Below are positions 15,809 to 24,537 of a stretch of 64,000 nt of DNA, piece after piece (position 1 is the stretch's first letter; each line of letters starts with the position of its first letter). The DNA is from an uncultured Paracoccaceae bacterium (GTDB lineage: Bacteria > Pseudomonadota > Alphaproteobacteria > Rhodobacterales > Rhodobacteraceae). A program made the translations under genes and the position numbers. Under the pieces are notes generated by a model. The model was given only the letters and a program-made list of their open reading frames with translations. It had not been told where the DNA came from and ran no database searches. The stretch is taken from NCBI GenBank assembly GCA_937872465.1, contig CALMSR010000024.1:27883-91882 (forward strand), in the 5' to 3' direction.

Positions 15809-15897
15809 CCGCGGCTCGCGGGCCCGCTCCTGAACCGCTCGCTTCCCCGAGCGGGATAGAGCGTTTGTGCTCATCCCCGTTCGGGGCTCCTCCACCT
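15809..15897 (+). promoter_or_regulatory. Structured leader upstream of Rnk/DUF1127 gene, copy B
   Basis: The first hairpin CCGCTCG/CGAGCGG (15835-15854) and third hairpin CCCC-GTTC-GGGG are identical to copy A, and CTCCTCCACC follows. In the middle stem the G-C pair of copy A (2897/2908) is A-T here (15860/15871), G-C at another position becomes G-T, and an extra outer pair forms (15859/15872). The stem is therefore kept while its sequence and loop change. Confidence 0.55.
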
Positions 15898-15945
15898 TCA
15901 ACGTCAAATAGAACGGACGACGCAACCGTCGCCCGGGAGGATGTC

Positions 15946-16704
15946 ATGCGCACTTTTGACAACGTCACTTCTCAGATCCACGTATCACGTCCACTCATGC
16001 TCGATGCAGGCCATCTGCCACGGCTGAACATGCTTGCGTCCGACCAGCTTCACGGTGCGGCTCGACTCGCCAGCTTCCTGCGCAGGGAAGGGACACGGTT
16101 GGTGGTCGTACCGTCACACGAGTTGCCCGACGACGTGGTCAGCATCGGCTCCGACGTGACTTATCGGGACGAGTCCACTTGCCACATTTACTCAGTGACG
16201 CTGGTAATGCCGGAGGACGCCGACATGGGCGAGCGTCGCGTCTCGGTGCTCACGCCGGTCGGTACGGCGCTGATCGGACGGGCGGCAGGAGCGGTCGTCG
16301 ACTGCGAGTTCCCGGCAGGTACTAATCGGTGCCTGAGTATTCTGCGTGTTGCCAGGCATGTGCCTGAGCAGCACGACGTCGCGATCTCTCCGCACGAGCC
16401 CAGCGGTCGGATGATGGAAGCGGCACGCGTTATTGGGGATTTTCTGCCCCGCTGCACAGCCTTAGGTAGAACGACCTTCATCCGTCGTGCCGTCGCCGCG
16501 GCTTTGCGTCGCCATCATCGTCGCAAAGCTATCGCACAGTTCGAAAGCATGAGCGATCATTTGCTTGATGACATCGGGTTAGCGCGTGGCGACATCCCGC
16601 GGGTAGTTGACGCGATGATCGATGGCGAACCCCGCGGCACCTTGGCGCCAACGCCGCTCCAATCGTTCAAGGCACCTCGAGATCAGCTGCGGCGAGCTGC
16701 TTGA
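15946..16704 (+). CDS. GreA/Rnk C-terminal-like domain fused to DUF1127, copy B
   Basis: 252 residues, the same length as copy A and aligned with it end to end. The Rnk-like part shows VVSIGSDVTYRDE and SVLTPVGTALIG; the DUF1127 part shows IRRAVAAALRRHHRRKAIAQ and LLDDIGLARGDI. GGGAGG lies 7 bases before the ATG. Substitutions relative to copy A are spread over the gene without frameshifts, so both copies look maintained. Coupling of RNA-polymerase binding to an RNA-binding-type tail is inferred from the domain families. Confidence 0.85.
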   Translation: MRTFDNVTSQIHVSRPLMLDAGHLPRLNMLASDQLHGAARLASFLRREGTRLVVVPSHELPDDVVSIGSDVTYRDESTCHIYSVTLVMPEDADMGERRVSVLTPVGTALIGRAAGAVVDCEFPAGTNRCLSILRVARHVPEQHDVAISPHEPSGRMMEAARVIGDFLPRCTALGRTTFIRRAVAAALRRHHRRKAIAQFESMSDHLLDDIGLARGDIPRVVDAMIDGEPRGTLAPTPLQSFKAPRDQLRRAA

Positions 16705-16818
16705 GGGCTTGTTTAAGCTGGGCTCCCGCCATCGCCGCCGATGGTGGGGTCCATCCCGAAATCCCCGTCTCGGCCTCGTTCCGGCGTATAGGGGCGGACC
16801 TTCATGAGGAGGCGAAGA

Positions 16819-17157
16819 GTGCTTTCAGCAGCAGACTTTCCGGACATCTTTCCTTGGATGGCCGAACGATCCGAACAGGTGCGGGGGCCTTCAACAGCAC
16901 AATCCATGGCGAACTGCATCGCGAGGTGGGAGGACGACGGCGGGCGAACCTTGCGTTCGTACGATGTGAGACCGCCAGCCAATAGACCGGCACTTCCGCC
17001 GCACGTAGCAACAGGTCCGTGGATCTTGCCACTCGCGGCTTGTGCGATACCTGCACTCGCCATTGCCCACTATGGCAATCTTAGCCGCATTTTGCTTCGC
17101 GCAATTGAGATGAGGGCACAGTGGCAACGCCATCATTTGCCCGTTGCCTTCGATTGA
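16819..17157 (+). CDS. Small membrane protein, copy B
   Basis: 112 residues from a GTG with AGGAGG 6 bases upstream; an ATG at 16,804 would include the ribosome site and is less likely. It shares LSAADF, MANCIARWEDDGGRTLRS and PLAACAIPALAIA with copy A. The C-terminus differs (ending HHLPVAFD), because the frames diverge after the hydrophobic segment. Function unknown. Confidence 0.55.
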   Translation: MLSAADFPDIFPWMAERSEQVRGPSTAQSMANCIARWEDDGGRTLRSYDVRPPANRPALPPHVATGPWILPLAACAIPALAIAHYGNLSRILLRAIEMRAQWQRHHLPVAFD

Positions 17158-17205
17158 TCGTCGGCGACGATGCTCGTCAGAGATCAATGTTTTGCTTCGG
17201 AAGGA

Positions 17206-17235
17206 GGAGCGCGGCCGCCACTGCGTCCGCGCTCC
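17206..17235. terminator. Perfect 9-bp GC hairpin
   Basis: GGAGCGCGG (17206-17214) pairs perfectly with CCGCGCTCC (17227-17235) around a 12-base loop. It lies between the small membrane-protein gene (plus) and the end of the M24 fragment (minus), where a bidirectional terminator would be expected. There is no T-run on either strand. Confidence 0.45.
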
Positions 17236-17242
17236 ATCGCTA

Positions 17243-17443
17243 TCACCTGACGACGTTGAAATCCGGTCCGTAGGGGTAGCCGGTGATGTTCTCGTTCCCG
17301 TTCTCCTCGATGATCAGGATGTCGTGCTCGCGATAGCCACCGGCGCCCGGGCGACCCTCCGGTATCGTCAACATCGGCTCCATCGAGATCACCATGCCGG
17401 GTTCCAGCACGGTGTCGATGTCCTCGCGGAGCTCCAGACCCCG
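17243..17443 (-). pseudogene. M24-family metallopeptidase, C-terminal fragment
   Basis: Only the last ~66 residues remain: DTVLEPGMVISMEPMLTIP, GGYREHDILIIEENG and ENITGYPYGPDF. These are typical of the end of the creatinase/aminopeptidase P fold, including the metal-binding Glu regions. The N-terminal part is missing because the sequence changes abruptly near 17,444 into a serine recombinase fragment on the other strand. It is not a functional gene. Confidence 0.75.
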
Positions 17444-17890
17444 GCGCTGTTGAAAGGGTTGATCTTCGGACCGACCGGTGCGGCGATGTCGCCCACGCAC
17501 ACCCGCAAGGGCAACCGGCTTTACCGCTACTACGTGAGCCAGGACGTGCTGCAGCACGGGCGCGATGCTTGCCCGATTGGGCGTGTCCCAGCAGCGGAGA
17601 TCGAAGCGGCGGTCGTGAATCAGCTGCGCCGCGTATTCCTGCAGCCGGAGATCGTCATTGGCACGTGGCGCGCGGCGCGGGAGGAGCAGAACGACGTGAC
17701 CGAGGAGGAGGCGCGGGAAGCACTCAGGCAGCTCGACCCGATTTGGGAGGAGCTGTTCCCCGTCGAGCAGACGCGGATCGTACAGCTCCTGGTCGAGCGG
17801 GTGGACGTGCATGAAGAGGGCGTCGACGTCCGGTTCCGCATGAACGGCATCGGTGCGCTAGCCCGGGAAACCGCGAGGAGGGCCGCATGA
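17444..17890 (+). pseudogene. Large serine recombinase, C-terminal fragment
   Basis: About 148 codons in frame with a recombinase C-terminus. LLKGLIFGPTGAAMSPTHT and RKGNRLYRYYVSQ form the zinc-ribbon region, then AAEIEAAVVNQLRRVF and QTRIVQLLVERVDVHEEGVD. The catalytic N-terminal domain with the active serine is absent, cut off at the M24 junction. The next gene overlaps its stop (ATGA), as in intact recombinase operons of related bacteria. Confidence 0.8.
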
Positions 17891-18261
17891 CTGACGACGA
17901 TCGCACGCTAACGGTGCGCATCCCGCTGGTGTTCAAGAAGCACGGCGGACGGAAGACAGTGATCTCGCCGGACGGTCACGTCTGGCAGCCGTTGGAGCCG
18001 CTTGTCGACCGCGCTCTGGTTAGGGCGCTGGCCAGGGGGTTTCGCTGGCAGAAATTACTCGACGATGGAGTGCACGCGACCCTCAATGACCTGGCGAAGG
18101 CCGAGCATGTGAGCCAGTCCTACGTGAGCAAGGTGCTGCGGCTTACTTTGCTGGCGCCGAGCAGTGTCGAGGCGATCCTCGATGGTCGGCAACCGTCCGC
18201 CCTGAAGCTTGATGATCTTCTGGAGGGGTTTCCGGCGGAGTGGAGCCAGCAGAGCCAATAG
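17887..18261 (+). CDS. Recombinase-associated helix-turn-helix protein
   Basis: 124 residues. A helix-turn-helix resembling ParB/KorB-type domains is visible (NDLAKAEHVSQSYVSKVLRLTLLAP, followed by VEAILDGRQPSALKLDDLL). Such small proteins are typically co-encoded with large serine recombinases. It is probably orphaned now that the recombinase is truncated. The 107 bases after it hold nothing I can identify. Confidence 0.65.
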   Translation: MTDDDRTLTVRIPLVFKKHGGRKTVISPDGHVWQPLEPLVDRALVRALARGFRWQKLLDDGVHATLNDLAKAEHVSQSYVSKVLRLTLLAPSSVEAILDGRQPSALKLDDLLEGFPAEWSQQSQ

Positions 18262-18368
18262 TTGGTAGGGATGTCTCATATCACGCGATGATGAGAGGGA
18301 AACCAGGCGCGTCGCAAGGCACCCAACTGGTCGCCAATGCGGATGCGAAACTCGCTCGGCGGCGCAGC

Positions 18369-19445
18369 TCAAGCGCTGAAGTCGTCTCTGACTGGGCTCT
18401 GACTCGATCCGGCATCTTGAGCCAATAGTGCGTCCAGCTTCGCAATCTCGGCTTCAGCCAGCCAGATACCTTCGGACTGACACCGTGCACGTGCCGCGAA
18501 GCGGCGCTGTGACGGCAGGCGGGCGCCCTGTCCGACAATTGCATCGAAGAGGATTTCGGCGCGAGCGAAAGGGTCGCCAGACCGCCCCCCGACGAAGACC
18601 TCGGGAGCGAACGCGATCAGGAGTTCACCATGGACCGGGGCGAGCGTCGTGGTGCCGATCCGGTCGAGGCAGTCGCGGCTGGTGAGATCGCCGATCAGCA
18701 CGGCACCGAGGAGCTCGATCATCGTGCCCATGGCCGAGCCCTTGTGCCCGCCGAATGGGAGCATCGCGCCGGCAAGCGCCCTCTCGGGGTCGGTCGTGGG
18801 GCGACCCTCGGAGTCGAGCGCCCAGCCTTCGGGGAGCGGCTCGCCAGCGCGGCGGTGGAGCTCGATCTCGCCACGGGCGGCCGCCGAGGTGGCGAAGTCG
18901 AAGACATAGGGGTCGCGTCCGGGGCGCGGCCAGCCGAAGGCGAATGGATTGGTGCCGAGAAGCGGCATGGTGCCGCCGGCCGGTGCAACCGTGGCGTAGC
19001 TTGGACACAATGCGATTGCTGCGAGCTCGCGCTCGGTCAGCATCTCGACCTCGGGCCAGAGTGCCGAGAGGTGGGCGCAGTCGTTGACGACCAGGGCGGC
19101 GATGCCGACCGAGCGGGCGCGTTCGGCGAGAAACGGGATCCCGAGCTCGAGCGCAGCAGGAGCGAAGCCGAAGCCCGCGTTGACCCGCACAACGGCGTAG
19201 CCGTCGTCGGGCAGCAGCACCGGTTCGACGTGCGGGTCGACGGTGCCGGCGCGCGCCGAGGCGAGCATGCCATCGAGCCGATAGAGGCCGTGCGACTTGC
19301 AGCCGTCGCGTTCGCCGGCCGCTACCACGCGCGCGAGCGCCGCCGCCTGAACCGCGCCAAAACCTGCGGAGACGAGGATCTCGCAAACCCGCTCTTCGAG
19401 CGCCGCCATGGAGATTGTCGCTCCGTCTGTATTGTTCTCGGCCAT
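18369..19445 (-). CDS. Ldh-family (malate/L-lactate dehydrogenase-like) oxidoreductase
   Basis: 358 residues starting [13 protein letters not shown], with GGGGAG 7 bases upstream. Family motifs include DGCKSHGLYRLDGML (catalytic His region), MPLLGTNPFAFGWP and MLPFGGHKGSAMGTMIELL. The family uses NAD(P)H and includes delta1-pyrroline-2-carboxylate / piperideine-2-carboxylate reductases. Pairing with a proline racemase-family gene (ATGA overlap) supports reduction of pyrroline-2-carboxylate to L-proline, but malate- or ureidoglycolate-type activity cannot be excluded. Confidence 0.8.
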   Translation of the reverse strand: MAENNTDGATISMAALEERVCEILVSAGFGAVQAAALARVVAAGERDGCKSHGLYRLDGMLASARAGTVDPHVEPVLLPDDGYAVVRVNAGFGFAPAALELGIPFLAERARSVGIAALVVNDCAHLSALWPEVEMLTERELAAIALCPSYATVAPAGGTMPLLGTNPFAFGWPRPGRDPYVFDFATSAAARGEIELHRRAGEPLPEGWALDSEGRPTTDPERALAGAMLPFGGHKGSAMGTMIELLGAVLIGDLTSRDCLDRIGTTTLAPVHGELLIAFAPEVFVGGRSGDPFARAEILFDAIVGQGARLPSQRRFAARARCQSEGIWLAEAEIAKLDALLAQDAGSSQSPVRDDFSA

Positions 19446-20473
19446 CAGCGTGCTCCCCAGGTGTCGGTCAGGCGGTAGCCGCCGGGCCAGGGATCGGACG
19501 GGTCGAGCAGGTGCTGGTGGATGCCGGTGATCCAGCCCCGGCCGGAGATCTCGGGCAGAACCGCATCGGTGTCGCCGACCTTCGCCGTCCCGAGGATGCG
19601 GCCCGTAAAGGTTGAGCCGATCAGCGACACGGCGGTCAGCCGGTCGTCGAGCCCCATCTCGCCGCGGGCGTGCAGCACCGCCATCCGCGCCGAAAGGGCG
19701 GTGCCGGTCGGGGAGCGGTCGACCTTGCCCGGCTGGATTGCCACCGCCGCCCCGGCGCGGAGGCCCGCGGGTGTGCGGGTGACCGGGCCGGCGAAGAGGC
19801 AAAAGGAGATGTGCTTCCAGTCCGGGTTCGTCGGGTGCGTGAAGCGGAGGATTGCGTTGGCGGCGTTCGTGATCCTGACTCCGAGCCGGGCGATGTCGTG
19901 CGCCTCGTCTGCGTTCAGGGCGAAGCCAAGGGCGGCCGCGTCAACGATGACGAAGCTATCGCCGCCATAGGCGGTGTCGACGGTCAGCGTACCGAGCCCT
20001 TCAACTTCGAGCGGCACCCCGAGGCGATCGGCGAAGCTCGGCAGGTTCTGGACGAAGATGCGCTCGGCCTTGCCGTCCCGGCATTCGGCGCGAACCCGGA
20101 CGATGCCGCCGGGCGCTTCCAGCGTTATGTGCGTCTCGGGCTCCGTCATCGGCAGGATGCCGGCGTCGAGCAGCACGGTCGAGACGCAAATCGAGTTCGA
20201 GCCCGACATCGGCGGCGTGTCCTCGGGCTCCATGATGATGAAGGCCGCATCCGCCTCCGGGTGCTTCGGCGGCACGAGCAGGTTGACGTGGCGGAAGACG
20301 CCGCCACGCGGTTCGTTCAGCACGAAGTTCCGCAGGGTCTCATCCTCGGCGATCCAGCGGCGCTGTTCCCAGAGAGTGACGCCGGGAGGCGGGGTGACGC
20401 CACCGACGATGACGTCGCCGACCTCGCCCTCGGCGTGGGCCGAGATCACATGGATGGTCTTGCTGCTGCGCAT
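19445..20473 (-). CDS. Proline racemase-family protein, probable trans-3-hydroxyproline dehydratase type
   Basis: 342 residues, full length. The first active-site position is Ser ([10 protein letters not shown]90) and the second is Thr ([15 protein letters not shown]256), where racemases and epimerases have Cys. GGDSF (170-174) and D252 are kept. Thr at the second site is known in trans-3-hydroxy-L-proline dehydratases, which yield delta1-pyrroline-2-carboxylate. The Ser at the first site makes this a cysteine-free variant. Co-transcription with a TetR gene and an Ldh-family reductase fits hydroxyproline catabolism. Confidence 0.8.
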   Translation of the reverse strand: MRSSKTIHVISAHAEGEVGDVIVGGVTPPPGVTLWEQRRWIAEDETLRNFVLNEPRGGVFRHVNLLVPPKHPEADAAFIIMEPEDTPPMSGSNSICVSTVLLDAGILPMTEPETHITLEAPGGIVRVRAECRDGKAERIFVQNLPSFADRLGVPLEVEGLGTLTVDTAYGGDSFVIVDAAALGFALNADEAHDIARLGVRITNAANAILRFTHPTNPDWKHISFCLFAGPVTRTPAGLRAGAAVAIQPGKVDRSPTGTALSARMAVLHARGEMGLDDRLTAVSLIGSTFTGRILGTAKVGDTDAVLPEISGRGWITGIHQHLLDPSDPWPGGYRLTDTWGAR

Positions 20474-20516
20474 CGGGTGGTTTCTCCGGGAACCGGGGTG
20501 CGGCGCTGCTGCGTAG

Positions 20517-21158
20517 TCAGGGGGTCGCGGGGGATGGCACGAAGCCTCGCCTGGCGAAGAACCGGTCCAACTCGCGCTGCTTCGGCTTGCGACCGGTGAA
20601 GATCGTGACGTAGCCCGCGACGCGGGCCATGCGCTCGGCGGTGCTCTCGTCGGTCTGCATCGAGATGTAGCCGATCTGCACGAGGTAGACGGTGCGGGCC
20701 GCGACGTCCGCGGCCTCGGGGCCCTGGCCGAAGCGCACGAGCATCCGGGTCAGCGCTTCCAGGCGGGTCCGGTCGGCGGCGCGCACTCCAGCGAGGACCT
20801 CCGGCGATTGCAGCGCCCAGCTGCGCACGGCGAACTCGAACTGGGAGTCGAAGAGGTCGTTGTCGTGCCAGCAGTCAAAAACGTTAAGCATCGCCTCGGC
20901 GATCGATTCGGCGTAGGCCTCCGTCTGCCGCACGATGCTGCCCGTGTTCTTGTCGCGCCAGCGGGCCACCAGCGCCTGCAAGAGCTCCTCGCGGTCCTTG
21001 AAGAACCAGTAGAAGCTGGTCCGCGAGAGCTTCAGCCGCTTGGCGAGAGGTTGAACCTTCACCGCGTCGACCCCGCCATCGATCAGCGCCTGGTAGGCGG
21101 CGTCGAGCCAGAGCTCCGGGGAGCCGCGCCAGCCGCTGTCGGGGAGAGCCTGTTCCAT
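20517..21158 (-). CDS. TetR-family transcriptional regulator
   Basis: 213 residues. The N-terminal helix-turn-helix reads [40 protein letters not shown]. The C-terminal ligand domain has no assigned family. It is the first gene of the minus-strand operon and is divergent from the flavoprotein gene, so it likely controls both. The ligand is probably a proline derivative, inferred from the neighbours. Confidence 0.88.
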   Translation of the reverse strand: MEQALPDSGWRGSPELWLDAAYQALIDGGVDAVKVQPLAKRLKLSRTSFYWFFKDREELLQALVARWRDKNTGSIVRQTEAYAESIAEAMLNVFDCWHDNDLFDSQFEFAVRSWALQSPEVLAGVRAADRTRLEALTRMLVRFGQGPEAADVAARTVYLVQIGYISMQTDESTAERMARVAGYVTIFTGRKPKQRELDRFFARRGFVPSPATP

Positions 21159-21201
21159 GTCGGGACGCTAGCCGATCCTCCACGTCGTGACAACGATAAT
21201 G

Positions 21202-21209
21202 TTCATGAA
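21202..21209. promoter_or_regulatory. Palindromic TTCATGAA, possible TetR operator
   Basis: A perfect 8-bp palindrome lies 43 bases upstream of the TetR start and about 95 bases from the divergent flavoprotein start. Flanking bases extend the symmetry imperfectly. One short palindrome is weak evidence. Confidence 0.25.
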
Positions 21210-21304
21210 TGTCTGCCAGAACTACATATGCGTTCTCGATCTTGACGGTACTGGACATTTCCCGTATCAGTCCGTGCATCGCACAGCCAGACGGGGAATC
21301 GGGG

Positions 21305-23341
21305 ATGTCGACCGACGCCTTGCTCACGCCCTACCAGCTCAAGCACCTGACGCTCCGGAACCGGATCATCGTGACCGCGCACGAGCCGGCCTATCCCGAG
21401 GACGGCATGCCGAAGGCGCGCTACCGCGCCTATCACGTCGAGCGGGCGCGAGGCGGCGTCGCAATGACTATGACCGCAGGCTCCGCCGCGGTGTCCAAGG
21501 ACAGCCCGCCGGTCTTCAACAACCTGCTCGTCTACAAGGACGAGATCGTGCCGTGGATGAAGGATCTGACGGACGCGGTGCACGAGGCGGGCGCCGCGGT
21601 GATGATCCAGCTCACCCATCTCGGGCGTCGCACCCGCTGGGACACGGGCGACTGGCTGCCGATCGTCTCACCCTCGCACCGGCGGGAAGCGGCGCATCGC
21701 GCCTTCCCGAAAAAGATCGAGGACTGGGACATCGAACGGATCGTCGGGGACTACGCCGACGCCGCCGAGCGCATGAAGGCGGGCGGCATGGACGGGATCG
21801 AGCTCGAAGCCTACGGCCACCTGATGGACCAGTTCTGGTCGCCGGCGACCAACGATCTCGATGGCCCGTATGGCGGCACGCTCGACAATCGCCTGCGCTT
21901 TGCTTTCGACGTGCTCCGCGCGATCCGCGAGCGGGTCGGCCCGGACTTCCTTGTCGGTGTTCGCCACAGTTGCGACGAGACCATGGAGGGCGGGTTCGGT
22001 ATGGCCGACGGGCTCGCGATCTCGAAGAAGCTGACCGAGAGTGGCCTCGTCGACTTTTTCAACGTCGTTCGCGGACATATCGACACCGACGCCGGCCTGA
22101 CCGACGTGATCCCGATCCAGGGGATGAGGAACGCTCCGCATCTCGATTTCGCCGGCGAGATTCGGGAGGCGACGAACTTCCCCACGTTTCACGCCGCGAA
22201 GATCTCCGATGTCGCCACCGCGCGTCACGCCATCGCCGCCGGCAAGGTCGACATGGTCGGCATGACCCGGGCGCACATGGCCGACCCGCATATCGTGCGC
22301 AAGATCATCGAGGGCCGCGAGGACGAGATCCGGCCCTGCGTCGGCGCCAACTACTGCCTCGACCGCATCTACCAGGGCGGCGCGGCCTACTGCATCCACA
22401 ACCCGTCCACCGGTCGCGAGACCTCGATGCCGCACGTCATCCCGAAGGCGGAGACGCGGAAGAAAGTCGTCGTCGTCGGCAGCGGCCCGGCCGGCCTCGA
22501 GGCGGCACGGGTCGCCGGCGAGCGCGGCCACGACACGCTGGTCTTCGAGGCGGCGGCGGATCCCGGCGGCCAGATCCGGCTGACCGCCCGGAGCGAGCGG
22601 CGGCGCGAGATGATCGCGATCGTCGACTGGCGCATGGCTCGCTGCGAGCGCCTCGGCGTCAAGTTCCGCTTCAACGCCTGGGCCGAGGCCGACGATGTGC
22701 TGGCCGAGAGCCCGGACGTCGTCATCGTCGCGACCGGCGGCATGCCGCACACCGAGATCCTCAGCGAAGGCAACGAGCTCGTGGTCTCGGCATGGGACAT
22801 TATCTCGGGCGATGTGAAGCCGGGTCGTGAGGTTCTGGTCTTCGACGACGCCGGCGATCACGCCGGCCTTCAGGCTTCGGAGATCATCGCGGCGACCGGC
22901 GCGAAGGTCGAGATCATGACCCCGGACCGGTCCTTCGCGCCCGAAGTCATGGCGATGAACCTTGTGCCCTACATGCGCAGCCTGCAGGAGCTCGACGCCA
23001 CCTTCACCGTGACGTGGCGGCTGGAAGCGGTCGCGCGGCATGGCAACCGGCTGGTCGCCCATGTTGGCAGCGACTACGGCGGTGTCCGCCGCGAACGCGA
23101 GGTCGACCAGGTGGTCGTGAACCACGGCACTATCCCGCTTGACGACCTCTACTTCGACCTGAAGCCCGCCTCGCGGAACCACGGCGAGATGTCGCACGAC
23201 GACCTAATCGCCGGCCGCCCGCAGTCCGCGGTCCGCAACCCCGGGGGCACCTTCCAGCTCTTCAGGATCGGCGACGCGGTCGCGGCCCGCAACACCCACG
23301 CGGCGATCTACGACGCGCTGCGGCTCCTCAAAGGAATCTGA
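21305..23341 (+). CDS. NADH:flavin oxidoreductase / FAD-dependent demethylase-type protein
   Basis: 678 residues. The N-terminal ~370 form an Old Yellow Enzyme barrel (LTLRNRIIVTAHEPAY, VMIQLTHLGRRT, GMDGIELEAYGHLMDQFWSP). An iron-sulfur cysteine motif follows (CVGANYCLDRIYQG, then AAYCIHNP), and the C-terminal half holds FAD/NAD folds (KVVVVGSGPAGLEAARVAGE). This is the trimethylamine/dimethylglycine dehydrogenase layout; some relatives demethylate N-methylproline. The start at 21305 gives the usual N-terminus. The divergent proline-related operon supports a demethylase role, which is inferred. Confidence 0.85.
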   Translation: MSTDALLTPYQLKHLTLRNRIIVTAHEPAYPEDGMPKARYRAYHVERARGGVAMTMTAGSAAVSKDSPPVFNNLLVYKDEIVPWMKDLTDAVHEAGAAVMIQLTHLGRRTRWDTGDWLPIVSPSHRREAAHRAFPKKIEDWDIERIVGDYADAAERMKAGGMDGIELEAYGHLMDQFWSPATNDLDGPYGGTLDNRLRFAFDVLRAIRERVGPDFLVGVRHSCDETMEGGFGMADGLAISKKLTESGLVDFFNVVRGHIDTDAGLTDVIPIQGMRNAPHLDFAGEIREATNFPTFHAAKISDVATARHAIAAGKVDMVGMTRAHMADPHIVRKIIEGREDEIRPCVGANYCLDRIYQGGAAYCIHNPSTGRETSMPHVIPKAETRKKVVVVGSGPAGLEAARVAGERGHDTLVFEAAADPGGQIRLTARSERRREMIAIVDWRMARCERLGVKFRFNAWAEADDVLAESPDVVIVATGGMPHTEILSEGNELVVSAWDIISGDVKPGREVLVFDDAGDHAGLQASEIIAATGAKVEIMTPDRSFAPEVMAMNLVPYMRSLQELDATFTVTWRLEAVARHGNRLVAHVGSDYGGVRREREVDQVVVNHGTIPLDDLYFDLKPASRNHGEMSHDDLIAGRPQSAVRNPGGTFQLFRIGDAVAARNTHAAIYDALRLLKGI

Positions 23342-23464
23342 GGCCGCGTTCTATCCCGGCCCCCCGTCACGACCGCGTCGCAACCGAATGTCGCGCCGCC
23401 GGCTGCCGCGAGTATCGAAGCAGCTGATCGCACCTTGTCCGATTCAACGAGCGGAGGCGTCTTC

Positions 23465-24268
23465 CTACTGGAACGGCTCGGACGCGCTTAGCGCATGCGA
23501 GGCTTGCAAGGCGGCTGACAGGCCAGCGGACACAGCGGCGTCGAAGCCCGACGCCTGCATCGCCTGAATGGCGGCCGCTGTGACGCCACGGTATTCTACG
23601 AACGCGGCCACGATATCTTCGGGGGCCTCGCCAGTTTTCTCCAGGAGCCGGCCGGTCCCGACCAGGACCGCCACGGCGGCGCGGCGGGCGACCTCCTTTG
23701 GTAACCCATTGGCTACCGCGTCGCGCATCATCGCGACGGCCAGGAGCGCCGGATACGCAGGGCCGGTGCCGGAGAGACCAGTCATATAGTCGATCTCTGC
23801 CTCAGTTCCGACCTCGTCGCCGGAGCCGAAGCTGTCCAGGAGACGGCGAATCGCGGCGCGGTCCAGTTCGGTCACCTGCTCGGCCGCAATCCACGGGGTG
23901 TAGGATTGTCCGACCTCGAGGGCCGCATTGGGTAGCGCGCGGACGACGCGCGCCGTGCCAAGCCGCGCCGCGATGTCGGCGAGCGTCACCCCGGCCATGA
24001 CGGAGATGACCAGCTTGCCTGGCGCCCTGACCTCGATGCTTGGCCAGTCCTGCGGGCGGACCGAGAGGATCAACACATGGGAGCGGTCTGCGAGCGCCTG
24101 GTTGTCACGCGTCCAGTGCACGTCAGGCAGCCAGCCGGGCGGGTCGCCGCGGCACGAAAGGGTGAGATCGCCAGGCGGAATGAGTTTCGCGGCGACCACG
24201 GCGCGCGCGATGGCACCGCCGATCCAGCCTTTGCCACCGATGATTCCGATGCGCGCGCCTGTGCTCAT
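23465..24268 (-). CDS. Pyrroline-5-carboxylate reductase-family protein
   Basis: 267 residues from ATG 24268, with AAGGAGGA about 6 bases upstream. An N-terminal Rossmann motif (IGIIGGKGWIGGAIARAV) is followed by ILSVRPQDWPSIE, VISVMAGVTLADIA and the C-terminal TGLSGTGPAYPALLAVAMMRDAV signature of ProC dimerisation domains. ProC reduces P5C to L-proline with NAD(P)H. It faces the flavoprotein gene tail to tail, so its place in the proline-derivative cluster is likely but not proven. Confidence 0.82.
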   Translation of the reverse strand: MSTGARIGIIGGKGWIGGAIARAVVAAKLIPPGDLTLSCRGDPPGWLPDVHWTRDNQALADRSHVLILSVRPQDWPSIEVRAPGKLVISVMAGVTLADIAARLGTARVVRALPNAALEVGQSYTPWIAAEQVTELDRAAIRRLLDSFGSGDEVGTEAEIDYMTGLSGTGPAYPALLAVAMMRDAVANGLPKEVARRAAVAVLVGTGRLLEKTGEAPEDIVAAFVEYRGVTAAAIQAMQASGFDAAVSAGLSAALQASHALSASEPFQ

Positions 24269-24537
24269 TCTGTCCTCCTTGTCTGCGGGCTGCGGGGGCA
24301 CCCACTTGCGCGGAAGCCCCGCGCGACATGCGGTCGAGATCGCGACGGCGAACAGAGCGACGCCTCGATGAGGAATCCCGCGACTCCATGCGGCAATCCC
24401 CCAAGGAGACTTCTGCCGTGAGACCGCCGTCGCCGACGAAACCCCGCCAGCGCAATCGTCGCAGGTTACACCACTTTTACCGGACGACCAGAGACGGGAC
24501 TGTGGGGGACCTTCGCGCACCGCGTAGCAACGCCAAA

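Noticed and set aside
21668..23197. A 509-codon minus-strand frame opposite the flavoprotein gene
   Set aside because: Mirror frame of a well-supported 678-residue enzyme; composition (Asp/His/Val-rich) is typical of antisense GC-rich frames.
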